Shown piece by piece: positions 1-8,285 of a stretch of DNA of 64,000 nt (its first letter is position 1; each line of letters opens with the position of its first letter). The translations under genes and the position numbers were made by a program. Source of the stretch: Bin87 sp965217175 (GTDB lineage Bacteria > Chloroflexota > Dehalococcoidia > Lucifugimonadales > UBA3495); contig OZ244251.1 of assembly GCA_965217175.1 (NCBI GenBank), forward strand, positions 1,240,001 through 1,304,000, read 5' to 3'. Below the pieces are notes generated by a model. The model was not told the DNA's origin. It did not search any database and was given only the letters and a program-made list of their open reading frames with translations.

Positions 1-522
1 ACCTCATCCACCACGGCCTTGCCGCCGCCCAGGTTGCCCCACCCGGCGGTGGTGGCGTTGGCCGCGTTGGCCGTGCCCACCACGTTGGGGGCGAACATTA
101 CCGAGGTGTGGTACTGGGTGATCACGGAAGGATGCGCCGATTACGCCGATCGCCAGCCGGAACAGCAGGAAGGTTTCGTAGCTGTTGGCAAAGCCGATGC
201 ACATCACCGGGATGGATCCCACCGCCAGCAACCAGCTGTAGGCCAGCCGTGGCCCGATGCGGTCGCACAGCCACCCGAATATCAGCCGGGCGATGATGGT
301 GATGGCCACTGAGGCGATGATGGTGTTGCCGATTTGGGCTTTGGAGAGCAGCAGGTCGTCCCGCACCACTGCCATCAGCGGCGCAATGCCGAACCAGCCG
401 AAGAAGCACAGAAAAAAGGCGAACCAGGTGAGGTGGAAAGTCCGCATCTGGGGAGTGGCCAAGCTGAACAGGTTGATACGTGTAGCTTTGGCGCTTTCCA
501 ACGCGGAACTTAACATTGTCAT
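1..522 (-). pseudogene. narK: NarK-type nitrate/nitrite MFS transporter, frameshifted and cut by window edge
   Basis: This is the N-terminal part of a nitrate/nitrite porter of the major facilitator superfamily, an inner-membrane protein that would feed nitrate to NasA. The first membrane helix (FHLTWFAFFLCFFGWFGIAPL) is followed by an MFS loop motif (FGWLCDRIGPRLAY). The frame reads correctly to GVIGASF. There one extra C at 126-127 shifts it, and the alternative frame from 120 to 1 continues as a typical NarK ending in the nitrate-signature stretch GWGNLGGGK. Start ATG at 522 has GGAG 8 nt upstream. It is the last gene of the nas operon, 116 bp after nirD. The single-base change is either a sequencing error or a real inactivation. 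Confidence 0.85.
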
Positions 523-638
523 TATCTCGACTCCGTAGCGATTTGATGACGTTCGTTGCCCTAAGAGGGGTGCGGGTTGATGGGGCAACGCGGGGTATGT
601 CCGATGGCCTTGACGTTTCCCCGCATCGAGCTGCGCGA

Positions 639-977
639 TTACAGACTGATCAGAATCTCGCCAGCTTCGCTAACCGATACGGGGAAAGTCTGCAACGATC
701 CACAGTCGTTGCCCACCGGATCTCCGGTACTCAGGTCGAACCTGAAATTGTGCAGCGGACAAACAAGGGCGCCGCCGCCGATGAGACTGTCGGCCAGGGG
801 GCCCGCCTGATGGGGGCACCACGCCTGCGTCGCGTAAAACTCTCCGTGCCGCGCGCGGAAGACGGCGACCGACAGATTGCCGGGCTGGAACAACCGACCC
901 TCTCCAAGGGGGATCTGTTCCTTGTTGCCGAGGTTGTAGGTGGTTTTCATATTTGCCTCTGCGTTGATGATGACCAT
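639..977 (-). CDS. nirD: Nitrite reductase small subunit NirD (Rieske domain)
   Basis: This 112-residue protein is the small subunit of assimilatory NAD(P)H nitrite reductase. It has the Rieske-type [2Fe-2S] ligand pairs CPHQAG (CxH) and CPLHNF (CxxH), and its length matches NirD. It would act with NirB in cytoplasmic reduction of nitrite to ammonium. The ATG at 977 has GGTGAGG 7 nt upstream, inside the end of nirB, so the genes are translationally close; an internal ATG at 950 also has a GAGG 5 nt upstream and could be used. It lies between nirB and narK in one operon. Confident from the motif and the neighbours. Confidence 0.93.
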   Translation of the reverse strand: MVIINAEANMKTTYNLGNKEQIPLGEGRLFQPGNLSVAVFRARHGEFYATQAWCPHQAGPLADSLIGGGALVCPLHNFRFDLSTGDPVGNDCGSLQTFPVSVSEAGEILISL

Positions 978-981
978 GGCG

Positions 982-3441
982 CTACCTCACCAGTTCAACA
1001 GGGGCGGGAGCGGTTACGAATTGGTTGGGGTGGATGGGCGCTTCGGATTCCTCTTTCCAGGGGTCCTGATACGCATCCACCGCCGCCTGCATCTCGGATT
1101 CGAGACGTCCGCAGATTCCCTCGCTGTCTTCCACCAGGATCTGGCGCAGCTTTTCGATTCCCAAACGCTCGACGAAATCGTAGGTGCGTTCCAGATACTT
1201 GGCGTTTTCCCGGTAGTACTGCATGAAGATGCCCATGTACCTGAGCACGTCGTCGTGGGAATCCACGGTGCAGAGGGTGTCGCCCTTGCGGACGCGAGAA
1301 CCGGCCGCTCCGCCGACGTGGACTTCCCACTTGCCGCCTTCGATGGCGGTTGCGCCGACGTCCTTGGTGGTGGATTCCGCGCAGTTGCGAGGGCAACCGG
1401 ATACGGCGAGTTTCATCTTGTGGGGGGACTCGATGCCCTGGAACCGCTTTTCGATCTTTACACCCAGGGTCGTGCTATCGCCGAGGCCGAAGCGGCAGAA
1501 ATCGGTGCCGACGCAGGTTTTGCAGGTTCGGAACGCTTTGGTGTAGGCGTGGCCCGAAGGCATACCGATCTCCCGCCAAACGTCGGGGAGGTGTTCCTTG
1601 GGGATACCCAGCAGGTCGATACGCTGACCGCCGGTGATCTTCACCATCTTGGCTTCGTACTTTTCGGCAGCGTCGGCGATGCGTCGCAGCTCGTCGGGCG
1701 AGGTGATACCGCCATAGATGCGCGGCACCACGCCGAACGTCCCGTTCTTCTGGATGTTGGCGTGCACCCGGTCGTTGATGTAGCGGGCGTCGCGTTCGTC
1801 TTCGTAGTCTGCGCCCCAGATTGTGCGCAGCAGCGATGCCAAACCCAGCTTGCTGCCGGCGTCTTCCTTGCCTCCGGACAACCCATCGAACACCGCCGAA
1901 ACGCTCTTCAGGCTCATTGCCTTGATGGCGCCGATCAGCTCGGGCTTGGTGAGGGCGATGCCGGGTACGTAGTAATGCGCCGAAGGATCGTCAGCGACCA
2001 GGCCATCGGCGGCCAGTTCCAGGACAGCCTGAACCTGCATCTTGCAGGACCCGCAGCCGGTTCCGGCGCGGGTGGCGTCGCATACTGCCTTGAGGCTGCG
2101 ATGCCCACCGTCAACGGCAGCGACGATCCTGGCCTTGGTGACGCCGTTGCAGTTGCATATCTGGGCGTCGTCGGGCAGATCCTCAACGTTCAAACTCGCT
2201 ACGGCGTCGGCGGCCAGGGGAAAGAGCAATTCAGAGCGGTTTTCGGGCAGCGCTTCCTGGCGGTCAAAGGCTTGCAAAATCCGGGGGACAGTGAGGCCAT
2301 CCCCCAGCAGAATAGCGCCGGTGACCTTGCCATCGCGAACGATGACCTTCTTGTAAACGTTGCGGTTGGGTTCGATGTAGGTTACAACCTCGTCGTCTTC
2401 GCTCATCGGGTCTTTGTCGCCGGCTACGGCCAGCTCCACGCCCATTACCTTCAGCTTGGTTGATACGCGCGAACCGGTGTATACGGCATCGGCGTTGCGT
2501 CCAGCGAGCCGTTCGGCCAGTACGCGAGCCTGTTCCCACAGTGGGGCAACGAGACCGTAAACCTGGGTGCGGTGTTCGGCGCATTCTCCGATGGCGTAGA
2601 TGTCCTGATCGTTGCGGCACGCCAGGCTGTCATTGACCAGGATGCCGCGGCGGACGTGCAGCCCGGCCATGCGAGCCAGATCGACGTTGGCCCGGATGCC
2701 CGCTGAGATCACGACCATCTCGCAATCCAGCATTCCCCCGTCTTTGAACTGCAATCCGGTGACGTGGCCGTCGCCGAGCACTGTGGTGGTGAGCTTTTCC
2801 AGATGGAACCTGACGCCCAGACCCTCCAGGCTTTGCTTCAGCAGCTGGCCCGATTGGGAGTCGAGCTGGGTATCCATGAGCCAACCCATGAGGTGGATGA
2901 CGTCGACTTCGAGGCCGCGGTTCATCAGGCCGCGAGCGGCTTCCAAACCGAGCAAACCGCCGCCGATGACGGCGGCTTTTTTGGCGTTATCGGCGTAATT
3001 GATGATCTCGGTGCAATCGTCGAGAGTGCGAAACACGAAAGCGCCTGATTTGTAGCCGCCGTCGTCGTCCATCAACCCCTCCATGGGAGGGACGAAGGCG
3101 CTGCTGCCGGTGGCGATTACCAACTTGTCATAGGGCAACAGGAGCCCGCCGGCTCCGTAGGCCATCTTCCCTTTGCGGTCGATGCCGATGACGCGGGTGC
3201 CGGCGTGGAGAGTTACGCCGTTTTCCTCGTACCAGCTGAGGGGGTTGATAAAGATGTCGTCGGGGTCGTGGGAACCCGAGAGAACGCCAGAGAGCAGGAT
3301 ACGGTTGTAATTGCCCCAGGTTTCCTCGCCGATGACGGTGATGTCGTAGAATTCCTGGCCCCCTAGCGACACCATTTCTTCGACGAATCTGGCGCCGGCC
3401 ATGCCGTTGCCGATGACCACGAGCTGTTTTTTCTCTGCCAA
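982..3441 (-). CDS. nirB: Nitrite reductase [NAD(P)H] large subunit NirB
   Basis: This 819-residue siroheme enzyme catalyses six-electron reduction of nitrite to ammonium with NAD(P)H. In order it shows an FAD-binding fold (VVIGNGMAGARF near residue 7), an NAD-binding GGGLLGLEAA stretch near 155, a BFD-like [2Fe-2S] domain (CNCNG near 430, then CGSC), and the nitrite/sulfite reductase half-domains. The [4Fe-4S]-siroheme cysteines are CKTCVGTDFC near 637 and CPRNC near 682. Length is normal for NirB. The start codon is TTG at 3441 with GGGAG 10 nt upstream. It begins 14 bp after nasA and is followed at once by nirD. Confidence 0.97.
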   Translation of the reverse strand: MAEKKQLVVIGNGMAGARFVEEMVSLGGQEFYDITVIGEETWGNYNRILLSGVLSGSHDPDDIFINPLSWYEENGVTLHAGTRVIGIDRKGKMAYGAGGLLLPYDKLVIATGSSAFVPPMEGLMDDDGGYKSGAFVFRTLDDCTEIINYADNAKKAAVIGGGLLGLEAARGLMNRGLEVDVIHLMGWLMDTQLDSQSGQLLKQSLEGLGVRFHLEKLTTTVLGDGHVTGLQFKDGGMLDCEMVVISAGIRANVDLARMAGLHVRRGILVNDSLACRNDQDIYAIGECAEHRTQVYGLVAPLWEQARVLAERLAGRNADAVYTGSRVSTKLKVMGVELAVAGDKDPMSEDDEVVTYIEPNRNVYKKVIVRDGKVTGAILLGDGLTVPRILQAFDRQEALPENRSELLFPLAADAVASLNVEDLPDDAQICNCNGVTKARIVAAVDGGHRSLKAVCDATRAGTGCGSCKMQVQAVLELAADGLVADDPSAHYYVPGIALTKPELIGAIKAMSLKSVSAVFDGLSGGKEDAGSKLGLASLLRTIWGADYEDERDARYINDRVHANIQKNGTFGVVPRIYGGITSPDELRRIADAAEKYEAKMVKITGGQRIDLLGIPKEHLPDVWREIGMPSGHAYTKAFRTCKTCVGTDFCRFGLGDSTTLGVKIEKRFQGIESPHKMKLAVSGCPRNCAESTTKDVGATAIEGGKWEVHVGGAAGSRVRKGDTLCTVDSHDDVLRYMGIFMQYYRENAKYLERTYDFVERLGIEKLRQILVEDSEGICGRLESEMQAAVDAYQDPWKEESEAPIHPNQFVTAPAPVELVR

Positions 3442-3455
3442 GGTTATCTATCTCC

Positions 3456-5324
3456 CTAAGGGCGATTTCCCGCTTCCCCGGTGGGGGAGGCTGGATGTGG
3501 AGTACTTTGGATGCGCACGGCGCACACTTTGAATTCGGGCATTTTGCTGATTGGGTCCAGGGCCGGGTTGGTGAGCCGATTGGCCGCCTGCATCCCACCC
3601 CAGTGGAAAGGCACGAAGATCGTATCTTCGCGAATGTTGCGCGAGATGTTGGTTTTGAAATTCGCCGAACCCCGCCGGGTCTGCAACGTTACCGGCCCAC
3701 CGTCTTCCAGTTGATGGCGGCGCGCCGTCGACGGGTGTATCTCGGCCAGAGGCGCCGGCATCATCTCCTGAAGTTCGGGGATGCGACGAGTTTGGGTGCC
3801 AGACTGATAGTGCGCCAGGTTCCGCCCGGTGGTCAGGAAGAGCGGGTAGTCGGCGTCGGGTTGTTCCGCAGGGGCTTCGTGCCGCACCGCGTGGAACGAG
3901 GCCCTGCCGGTGGCGGTGGGGAAGCCATCGGTGAACATGCGGGGTGTGCCGGGATGGGTCAGGCTGGGGCAGGGCCAAAAGACGCCCTGACTGGCGTCGA
4001 TCTTTTCGTAGGTGATTCCGGAATAATCGGCCGGGCCACCCGCCGATGCTCGGCCCAGTTCAGTAAATATCTCGCCCGTGTTCTTGTAGGCGAAGAAGGC
4101 TCCCTTGCCCAGGCGGGACGCCAATTCGCAGATCACGTCAATGTCGTCCTTTACACCGACGGGACGTTCGCACGCCAACTGGCGGCGGATGACGCGCCCT
4201 TCCAGGTTGGTCATGGTGCCTTCCTCTTCGGCCCACTGCGCCGATGGCAGCACCACGTCGGCCAGTTCGGCGGTTTCGGACAGGAAGAAATCGCTGACCA
4301 CTAGGAAGTCCAGGGCCTTGATTCGGTCGACAACATGGTTGGCATTGGGCGCGGACACAACGACGTTGGAACCCATTACCATCAGGGAACGCACACCGCC
4401 ATCCTGTCCCAGCGAGTCCAGGAGCTCGTAGGCAGATATACCCGGCCCGGGGATGCTCGTTTCCGGAACGCCCCAAACGGATGCCACGTACTGGCGCGCG
4501 GCTGGATCGTCGATGCGGCGATATCCGGGCAGTTGGTCGGCTTTTTGGCCATGCTCGCGTCCGCCCTGTCCGGTGAGGCAGCCGTAGCCGCTGTTGGGTT
4601 TGCCGATCAGGCCCAATGCCAGGGCCGCGTCGGTGCCCGGTATGAGCCTGAAGTGCAGGTCGGCGCGGGCGGCGGTCGGAGTGTGGCGGGGATCGGCGAT
4701 GATGAGTTTGCCGCCGGCGGCTTTCTGCTCCTCGAAATACTGCATCATCGGGGGCATGGTTTCAGCGGAGTTGCTGCCCATCATGAGGATGGCCTGGGCG
4801 CCGGCGATGTCTTGCAAAGCGAAGGGCAGGCCGCGGTCCAGCCCGAGGGAACGGATGCTGGCCCCGGCCGCCGATGACATGCAAAAGCGCCCGTTGTAAT
4901 CGATGTTGGCAGTCTGCAAGGCAACACGGGCGAACTTGCCGAGCAGGTAGCTCTTCTCGTTGGTGAGAGACCCGCCGCCGAAAATACCCACGGCATCGGG
5001 GCCGTATTGTTCGCGCGTGCCTTTGAAAGCGCTGGCGATCCTGTCCAGGGCTTCTTCCCAGCCAACCGGAACCAGAACGCCGTTGGGGTCACGCGCCAGG
5101 GGAGTCGTAAGGCGGTCTGGATGAGACAGCGCGGCGGCGGCGGTCCAACCCTTGATGCACAGCGCACCCTTGTTCACGGGGAAGGCCGCATCCCCGGCGA
5201 TACGAACGTCAGCGCCAGTTCCGGAAATCTCAATCCCGCACTGGAATGCACAATAAGGGCAGTGCGTGGCGGTGGCTGCCCCAAATTCTATGTTGCGCTG
5301 TTGCTCGAGTAACAAAATGTCCAT
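3456..5324 (-). CDS. nasA: Assimilatory nitrate reductase catalytic subunit, internally shortened
   Basis: This is a molybdopterin oxidoreductase reducing nitrate to nitrite in the cytoplasm. The N-terminal [4Fe-4S] motif CPYCAFQC (residues 22-29), the central GKPNSGYGCLTGQG/GGREHGQKADQLPGYR signature and a C-terminal dinucleotide-binding domain (LTTGRNLAHYQSG, DTIFVPFHWGG, NPALDPISKMPEFK) identify it. At 622 residues it is about 100 shorter than NarB/NasA. The loss is at residues 237-240 (near 4607), where DAALALGL joins directly to IGKPNSGYG. GGAGG lies only 1 nt before the ATG at 5324, so TTG at codon 4 (10-nt spacing) may be the true start. It is the first gene of the nas-nir operon. The shortening may be an assembly collapse or a true deletion. 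Confidence 0.88.
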   Translation of the reverse strand: MDILLLEQQRNIEFGAATATHCPYCAFQCGIEISGTGADVRIAGDAAFPVNKGALCIKGWTAAAALSHPDRLTTPLARDPNGVLVPVGWEEALDRIASAFKGTREQYGPDAVGIFGGGSLTNEKSYLLGKFARVALQTANIDYNGRFCMSSAAGASIRSLGLDRGLPFALQDIAGAQAILMMGSNSAETMPPMMQYFEEQKAAGGKLIIADPRHTPTAARADLHFRLIPGTDAALALGLIGKPNSGYGCLTGQGGREHGQKADQLPGYRRIDDPAARQYVASVWGVPETSIPGPGISAYELLDSLGQDGGVRSLMVMGSNVVVSAPNANHVVDRIKALDFLVVSDFFLSETAELADVVLPSAQWAEEEGTMTNLEGRVIRRQLACERPVGVKDDIDVICELASRLGKGAFFAYKNTGEIFTELGRASAGGPADYSGITYEKIDASQGVFWPCPSLTHPGTPRMFTDGFPTATGRASFHAVRHEAPAEQPDADYPLFLTTGRNLAHYQSGTQTRRIPELQEMMPAPLAEIHPSTARRHQLEDGGPVTLQTRRGSANFKTNISRNIREDTIFVPFHWGGMQAANRLTNPALDPISKMPEFKVCAVRIQSTPHPASPTGEAGNRP

Positions 5325-5390
5325 GCCTCCAACCGGGTAAGCATGGTCATCGTACGGCGATTGTTTTACAACGCCGTTGCGCTTCCGTTA

Positions 5391-5408
5391 CGTATCCGTT
5401 GCGATACG
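5391..5408. promoter_or_regulatory. Palindrome upstream of nitrate operon
   Basis: CGTATC-CGTTGC-GATACG is a perfect 6-bp inverted repeat with a 6-bp centre. It lies 67 bp upstream of the nasA start in the 142-bp gap before the nas operon. Its place suggests an operator for a nitrate or nitrogen regulator; no -35/-10 pair is convincing here. The identity of the regulator is unknown. Confidence 0.4.
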
Positions 5409-5466
5409 GTTAATTACCAATGACGGACAGGTAAACGCCCTGTTACCGGAACACGTTCGGGCTCCA

Positions 5467-6201
5467 TCACGCTGATGGATTGGGCGTTAACTGACCCTCG
5501 TGCTTCCGTCGCAACCCGGTGGCGCAGATTTCGTTCAGGCAACATCCATTGCATTGGGGGTCGTTTCTGGTGCAGGCGGCTTTATGGTGGTGGTCCAACA
5601 GGGCGTGGAATTCGTTATACACCGCTACGTCCGGGACGACGCTGGCGTGGAATAACGCTTGCCAACCGGCGTAATCAGAACCGCCTTCAGGTGTAATGCC
5701 GATACGCTCCATGATGCGGATGGTGTAGGCGTCAATTACGAATGACGGTTTGCCAGCGGCGTACACCAGGATATCGTCGGCGGTTTCTGGCCCGATGCCG
5801 TATATGCTCAACAGCTCGCGGCGCAAATTGACGGTATCGGATGCGAACATGGCGTCCAGATCGCCGCCGTATTGTTCGCACACGTGGCTGGCGAACGCCT
5901 TGAGCTTGCGGGCCTTGACGTTGTAGTAACCGGACGGCCGTATAATCTGCGCCAGGATTTCCGAGTCGGTGCGGTGCAGTATATGCCAGTCCGATATCGC
6001 CTCCCGCCGCAGGTTGGCGAGGGCGTGTTCCACATTGCGCCACGCCGCCGCCTGCGTGAGGATGGCGCCGGCGATCATCTCAAAACGGCTGTCGCCAGGC
6101 CACCAGCCCTGTGGTCCGTAGGCGGTTAGCAACCGGTGGTATATCAGCATCATGGCCGCCGGCGTTTCGTTGGGCGACCATTGCGGATGGCGTCCCGGCA
6201 T
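5467..6201 (-). CDS. Endonuclease III-like HhH-GPD DNA glycosylase
   Basis: This 244-residue protein is a base-excision-repair glycosylase of the endonuclease III superfamily. It has the helix-hairpin-helix LLSIYGIGPETADDIL, the conserved catalytic Asp in FVIDAYT, and a C-terminal [4Fe-4S] loop with C-x6-C-x2-C-x5-C spacing (CTRNDPQCNGCCLNEIC). The Lys used by bifunctional EndoIII is Glu here (GPET), and the FEMIAGAILTQAAAW start resembles the archaeal/MagIII branch, which suggests a monofunctional alkylbase glycosylase. ATG at 6201 shares its A with the sfsA stop (TAATG), so the two are translationally coupled. Substrate not determined. Confidence 0.82.
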   Translation of the reverse strand: MPGRHPQWSPNETPAAMMLIYHRLLTAYGPQGWWPGDSRFEMIAGAILTQAAAWRNVEHALANLRREAISDWHILHRTDSEILAQIIRPSGYYNVKARKLKAFASHVCEQYGGDLDAMFASDTVNLRRELLSIYGIGPETADDILVYAAGKPSFVIDAYTIRIMERIGITPEGGSDYAGWQALFHASVVPDVAVYNEFHALLDHHHKAACTRNDPQCNGCCLNEICATGLRRKHEGQLTPNPSA

Positions 6202-6890
6202 TACAGTCGCACCGGTATGCTGTCGGCCAGAACGATGCTGGTATCGTCCAGGTGACAACGATATGCCCATGCCTGTACACCTCTGGCCACGGCCTGTCGC
6301 AGGGTTTGTCCCAGCAATGGATCGGCGGTATCGTGGGGAGCGAAGGCGTTGGCGTCGGAGCGCTGGATGACGAAAATGACCGACGCCTGATGGCCCTGGT
6401 CGATAGCGCTCATCAGGCTGCGCAGGTGCTTGACGCCGCGGATGGTGGGCGCGTCCGGGAACAGCCCGACTCCATCAACTACCAGGGTTACCGATTTGGT
6501 TTCCACGTAGCAGGTTCCCGTGGGGCCGTCGAGGCGAAAGTCCAGCCGGCTCTCGCCGAACGTGGATTCGGGGCGCAGCACCGGATAGCCGGCGAATTGG
6601 GGCAGGCGACCCTCGGCGATGGCCTCGGCAACCAGACGGTTGGGCAATCGGGCATCGGCGGATGAGAGGGTACTGCCGGTATCAACGATTGCGAGATCGT
6701 GGGTGGTTTTTCGGGCGGACGGCTGGGGCGCTGGAGCCAGCAGGACGCGGAAGCCCGGCACCAGCAGCTCTTCCATGCGTCCGGAGTTGGCCACGTGGAC
6801 CAGGTGCTCGCGATGATCGATGTCGACGAGAGCGGCGAAACGGTTCAGGCGCTTTATGAAGCGGCCTTCGACCAGCGGAGGGTAACGCAA
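6201..6890 (-). CDS. sfsA: SfsA family protein (DNA/RNA nuclease-like)
   Basis: This 229-residue protein is a full-length SfsA. Recognisable are VEGRFIKRLNRFAALV at the N terminus, HVANSGRMEELL, the DFRL...CYVETKSVTL segment with conserved Asp/Glu/Lys of a restriction-endonuclease-like core, and GFPDAPT-like GLFPDAPTIRGVKHL. SfsA was named for sugar fermentation stimulation and is now usually described as a nucleic-acid-binding putative nuclease. The start is TTG at 6890, chosen because GGAG sits 8 nt upstream and no ATG is available near the conserved N terminus. It overlaps the downstream glycosylase by one base. Confidence 0.9.
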   Translation of the reverse strand: MRYPPLVEGRFIKRLNRFAALVDIDHREHLVHVANSGRMEELLVPGFRVLLAPAPQPSARKTTHDLAIVDTGSTLSSADARLPNRLVAEAIAEGRLPQFAGYPVLRPESTFGESRLDFRLDGPTGTCYVETKSVTLVVDGVGLFPDAPTIRGVKHLRSLMSAIDQGHQASVIFVIQRSDANAFAPHDTADPLLGQTLRQAVARGVQAWAYRCHLDDTSIVLADSIPVRL

Positions 6891-6977
6891 CGAATTGTCT
6901 CCGTGCAGTCCAACGCCTGCGTAAGATGTGATAATCGTATCGCGACCCGTTCCGCCATGACAACCCCGGGAGACCGC

Positions 6978-7156
6978 TCACGCGTACCCACTTTGATCTG
7001 TCTTTGCGAGGAGCACAGTGACGTGGCAATCTCGGGCGGCCCCACCGGGCCGTTCGTCCTGAGCTTGTCGAAGGATCGTCTACGTGTGTTCAGCCTCATT
7101 GAGATTGCCACCCCCGCATCAAGTACGGGGTCGCAATGACAAGGTGGTACGCGTGA
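6978..7156. repeat. Composite repeat cassette bounded by 11-bp inverted repeats
   Basis: This accounts for most of the 340-bp gap between sfsA and pyrF. TCACGCGTACC (6978-6988) and GGTACGCGTGA (7146-7156) are perfect inverted ends. Inside lie a GCGAGGAGCACAGTGACGTG unit (7006-7025), a CCTGAGCTTGTCGAAGGATC unit (7058-7077) and a GATTGCCAC...CGCAATGAC unit (7103-7140). All three inner families occur in other gaps of the window. No gene is seen in the gap. Confidence 0.6.
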
Positions 7157-7188
7157 AAGGTGGGTACGCATGAGCGGGAGATTGGGTT

Positions 7189-7194
7189 TATAAT
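7189..7194 (+). promoter_or_regulatory. -10 box before pyrF
   Basis: A perfect TATAAT lies 36 bp upstream of the pyrF ATG. No good -35 is seen at 16-18 bp, so the promoter call rests on the -10 box and its position. Confidence 0.45.
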
Positions 7195-7230
7195 GCCGTA
7201 ATCGTTTTCCGCCGTTTTTGCCAGGTACAG

Positions 7231-8070
7231 ATGACCAGTTTCGTTGACCGGCTGCGCGCCGCTTCCGAAGAATCCCAAAGCCTTGTTAGCGTGGGTTTGG
7301 ACGTTAATCCCGAGATGATGCCGGTTACCGACGTGGCTGAATTCAATCGGGCCATCGTGAACGAAACCGCCGACCTGGTTTGCGCCTATAAGCCCAATCT
7401 GGCATTTTATGAGGCATTGGGCCTGCCCGGATTCCGGGCGCTGGAATCTACCATCGGACACATCCGGAAGGTTGCGCCGCGCTGCGTGATAATTGGTGAT
7501 TGCAAGCGCGGCGACATGGACTCTTCGGCGAAAGCGTACGTTAAAGCCATGTTTGATGTTTGGGGATTCGACGCCGCTACCATCAACCCCTGGGGCGGCA
7601 GCGATTCGATCGAACCGTGGCTCGGCGCACCGGATCGCGGTGTTTTCATCTGGTGTCGAGGCTCAAATCCGGGATCAGCCGACCTGCAGGACCTTGCGGT
7701 GGGCGCCGATGGACAGGGTACAGAGCCGTTGTTTCTGCGGCTGGCCCGCCGGTCTAACCAATGGTCTGCGAAGGGAAATGTCGGGTTGGTGGTGGGCGCC
7801 ACGGTTCCCGAACAACTGGCAGCGGTGAGGGAAGTTTGTCCAGACCTGCCGTTGCTGATCCCCGGCGTCGGCGCGCAGGGCGGCGACCTGGAGTCAGCCG
7901 TGGTGCGTGGCGTGGACGCCGCGGGTCGGTTGGCGATCATCAACTCATCCCGAGGAATTATTTACGCTTCGCGGGGCGAAGATTTTGCCAGCGCGGCGCG
8001 TGTTGCGGCTTCCAATCTGCGGAACAATATCAACGGGATACTGCAGGCGGCGGGGTTGGGATGGGGCTAG
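7231..8070 (+). CDS. pyrF: Orotidine 5'-phosphate decarboxylase (type 2)
   Basis: This 279-residue enzyme catalyses the last step of UMP synthesis, decarboxylation of OMP. The catalytic tetrad region appears as GDCKRGDMDSSAKAY, with the Asp-x-Lys-x-x-Asp of the family. VGLDVNPEMMP near residue 21 and the phosphate-binding LIPGVGAQGGDLE and INSSRGIIYA segments are also present. Length and sequence fit the longer type 2 (Mycobacterium/Chloroflexota) form. ATG at 7231 is the first in-frame start before the conserved region. The stop overlaps the next start by 10 bp, so it probably heads a three-gene operon. Confidence 0.96.
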   Translation: MTSFVDRLRAASEESQSLVSVGLDVNPEMMPVTDVAEFNRAIVNETADLVCAYKPNLAFYEALGLPGFRALESTIGHIRKVAPRCVIIGDCKRGDMDSSAKAYVKAMFDVWGFDAATINPWGGSDSIEPWLGAPDRGVFIWCRGSNPGSADLQDLAVGADGQGTEPLFLRLARRSNQWSAKGNVGLVVGATVPEQLAAVREVCPDLPLLIPGVGAQGGDLESAVVRGVDAAGRLAIINSSRGIIYASRGEDFASAARVAASNLRNNINGILQAAGLGWG

Positions 8071-8285
8071 ACCTGAAGCCCGGCGACATCGTCCGCCTGA
8101 AGAAAGCTCACCCGTGTGGGGGGGACCGTTGGCGAGTGAATCGGGTGGGTGGAGATATCGGCCTATTCTGCCAAACCTGTGACCACTACATCATGGCGCC
8201 GCGTTTCCGAATCGAACGGCGAATCAGGGAAATAATACGCCCGCCTTCCGGCTCGGTCGAAGACAGCGAGCTTTCCCCATCGTGA
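8061..8285 (+). CDS. DUF951 domain protein
   Basis: This 74-residue protein matches the DUF951 family: it starts with a basic beta-rich stretch (LKPGDIVRLKKAHPCGGDRWRV) and then has a single CxxC (FCQTCDHYI), followed by RIERRIREI. The family is small, widespread in Firmicutes and Chloroflexota and of unknown function; the fold suggests nucleic-acid binding, which is only inference. ATG at 8061 lies inside the last codons of pyrF, and the stop overlaps the MFS start (GTGA), so all three genes are probably translated together. Confidence 0.85.
   Translation: MGLDLKPGDIVRLKKAHPCGGDRWRVNRVGGDIGLFCQTCDHYIMAPRFRIERRIREIIRPPSGSVEDSELSPS

Noticed and set aside
940..2463. Long plus-strand open frame of 507 codons
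   Set aside because: It is antisense to nirB, whose motifs are complete; high GC keeps the opposite frame open.
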